From the NCBI GenBank assembly GCA_021736445.1, contig JAIPGA010000006.1, positions 1 to 54,726 on the forward strand: 54,726 nucleotides of DNA. The letters run 5' to 3'. Shown in pieces: positions 54,240-54,726 of the stretch (its first letter is position 1; each line of letters begins with the position of its first letter). Source of the stretch: Synergistales bacterium (GTDB lineage Bacteria; Synergistota; Synergistia; Synergistales; Aminiphilaceae). The position numbers and the translations under genes are program-made. The notes under the pieces were generated by a model. It was not told where the DNA came from and ran no database searches. It saw nothing but the letters and a program-made list of their open reading frames with translations.

Positions 54240-54726
54240 GAAAACCAGAGTCCCTTCTTTCCCTGCAGTCCGTTGAACCAGTCCCGGGCGTCCTGCGGCT
54301 TCTTTCCCTGGGGCTGTACGGAAAGCAGCCGCACCGCGTCAGTGCCGCATCCGACCAGCGGGTACCCATCGCTATCCGGCTGGAGCGAACCCGCCGGCAG
54401 TGCGTGCCGTACAGGCTGGGTCTTCCATATCTTGACTCGTTTCTCTGCTAGGAGAGCGTACGCCCCAGGGGAAGGATGGAGCGCTCGGACCAGGTTGTGA
54501 ACGGCATCTCCTCCTGCATCCCACCGGATACAGGCCTCGTCTTTGCTGATCTTCGGCGCGCAGGTGGCCTCTTGGTGATCCTGCGGCCGCTCGTCGACCT
54601 CGCTATTCTGTAATAATTGTAAAACATCCGTCAGAATTTTACCACCCTTACGGGCCAGGTCCTCCAGCATCCCGCCGGCGGTTTCCTCCGACCCGATCGC
54701 CACTCGCTCACGGCCGAGGAGCGGCC
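54209..54726 (-). CDS. fmt: Methionyl-tRNA formyltransferase, C-terminal part (cut by the window end)
   Basis: 172 residues are in the window; the N-terminal catalytic half lies beyond the right edge. The frame runs to the edge without a start. Recognisable Fmt features: ETAGGMLEDLARKGGKILT, then QDHQEATCAPKISKDEACIRWD and VHNLVRALHPSPGAYALL, where the C-terminal tRNA-binding domain begins. Fmt adds formyl to Met-tRNA-fMet, whose gene is at 44348. The GTG at 54703 is not the real start. Confidence 0.9.
   Translation of the reverse strand, partial: PLLGRERVAIGSEETAGGMLEDLARKGGKILTDVLQLLQNSEVDERPQDHQEATCAPKISKDEACIRWDAGGDAVHNLVRALHPSPGAYALLAEKRVKIWKTQPVRHALPAGSLQPDSDGYPLVGCGTDAVRLLSVQPQGKKPQDARDWFNGLQGKKGLWFSCSHRNDARH

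Overview
The window (about 54.7 kb, GC-rich) reads as chromosomal housekeeping DNA from an anaerobic, amino-acid-fermenting, probably diderm bacterium. Gene content points to the Synergistota: a nine-gene bacterial V-type ATPase operon, two four-subunit 2-oxoacid:ferredoxin oxidoreductases, a multi-subunit dye-linked amino-acid dehydrogenase cluster, a nucleoside (BMP-family) ABC transporter, and no respiratory complexes. The solute-binding protein has a cleavable signal peptide but no lipobox, which fits a periplasm. The phylum assignment is inferred from gene content, not from a marker gene.

Layout. 1-9.5 kb: a left-truncated FapA/DUF342 gene, an SPFH/stomatin gene, gpt facing a BMP-family nucleoside ABC transporter operon (binding protein, ATPase, two permeases), and an NCS2 nucleobase permease. 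9.6-13.6 kb: an ABC-F ATPase with a clear promoter, RNase P RNA (rnpB), an orphan cheR, and a gamma-carbonic-anhydrase-like protein. 13.6-22.5 kb: the V-ATPase operon, read right to left as G/H-I-K-E-C-F-A-B-D, whose proteolipid keeps the sodium-ligand set. 22.5-24.1 kb: tRNA-Gly and a RumA-type RNA methyltransferase. 24.2-27 kb: korDABC (2-oxoglutarate type). 27.1-30.5 kb: a five-gene amino-acid dehydrogenase operon. 30.6-34 kb: acpS-nnr-small membrane protein-tsaE-tsaB. 34.3-40 kb: tRNA-Val, rlmB-like, uvrA, uvrB. 40.1-44.5 kb: ftsH, hpt, tilS, tRNA-Met, tRNA-fMet. 44.5-46.4 kb: a HAD phosphatase, a DUF72 protein, tRNA-Leu. 46.6-54.7 kb: a sigma-70-like factor, deoA, punA, xerD, a NUDIX hydrolase, a VOR-type oxidoreductase cluster, a P-loop ATPase, and the 3' part of fmt.

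How it fits together. Amino acids would be oxidised by the dehydrogenase complex. The resulting 2-oxoacids would be oxidatively decarboxylated to acyl-CoA by the two ferredoxin-linked complexes. The V-ATPase would couple ATP to a probably sodium-based gradient. A second theme is nucleoside and base salvage: BMP ABC transporter, NCS2 permease, gpt, hpt, punA and deoA. From rnpB (about 11.8 kb) rightward nearly everything except cheR is on the minus strand, with overlapping starts and stops that indicate long operons. Promoters were read by eye for gpt/bmp, the ABC-F gene, the V-ATPase operon, korDABC, the dehydrogenase operon and the tRNAs. I saw no CRISPR array, transposase, prophage or rRNA operon.
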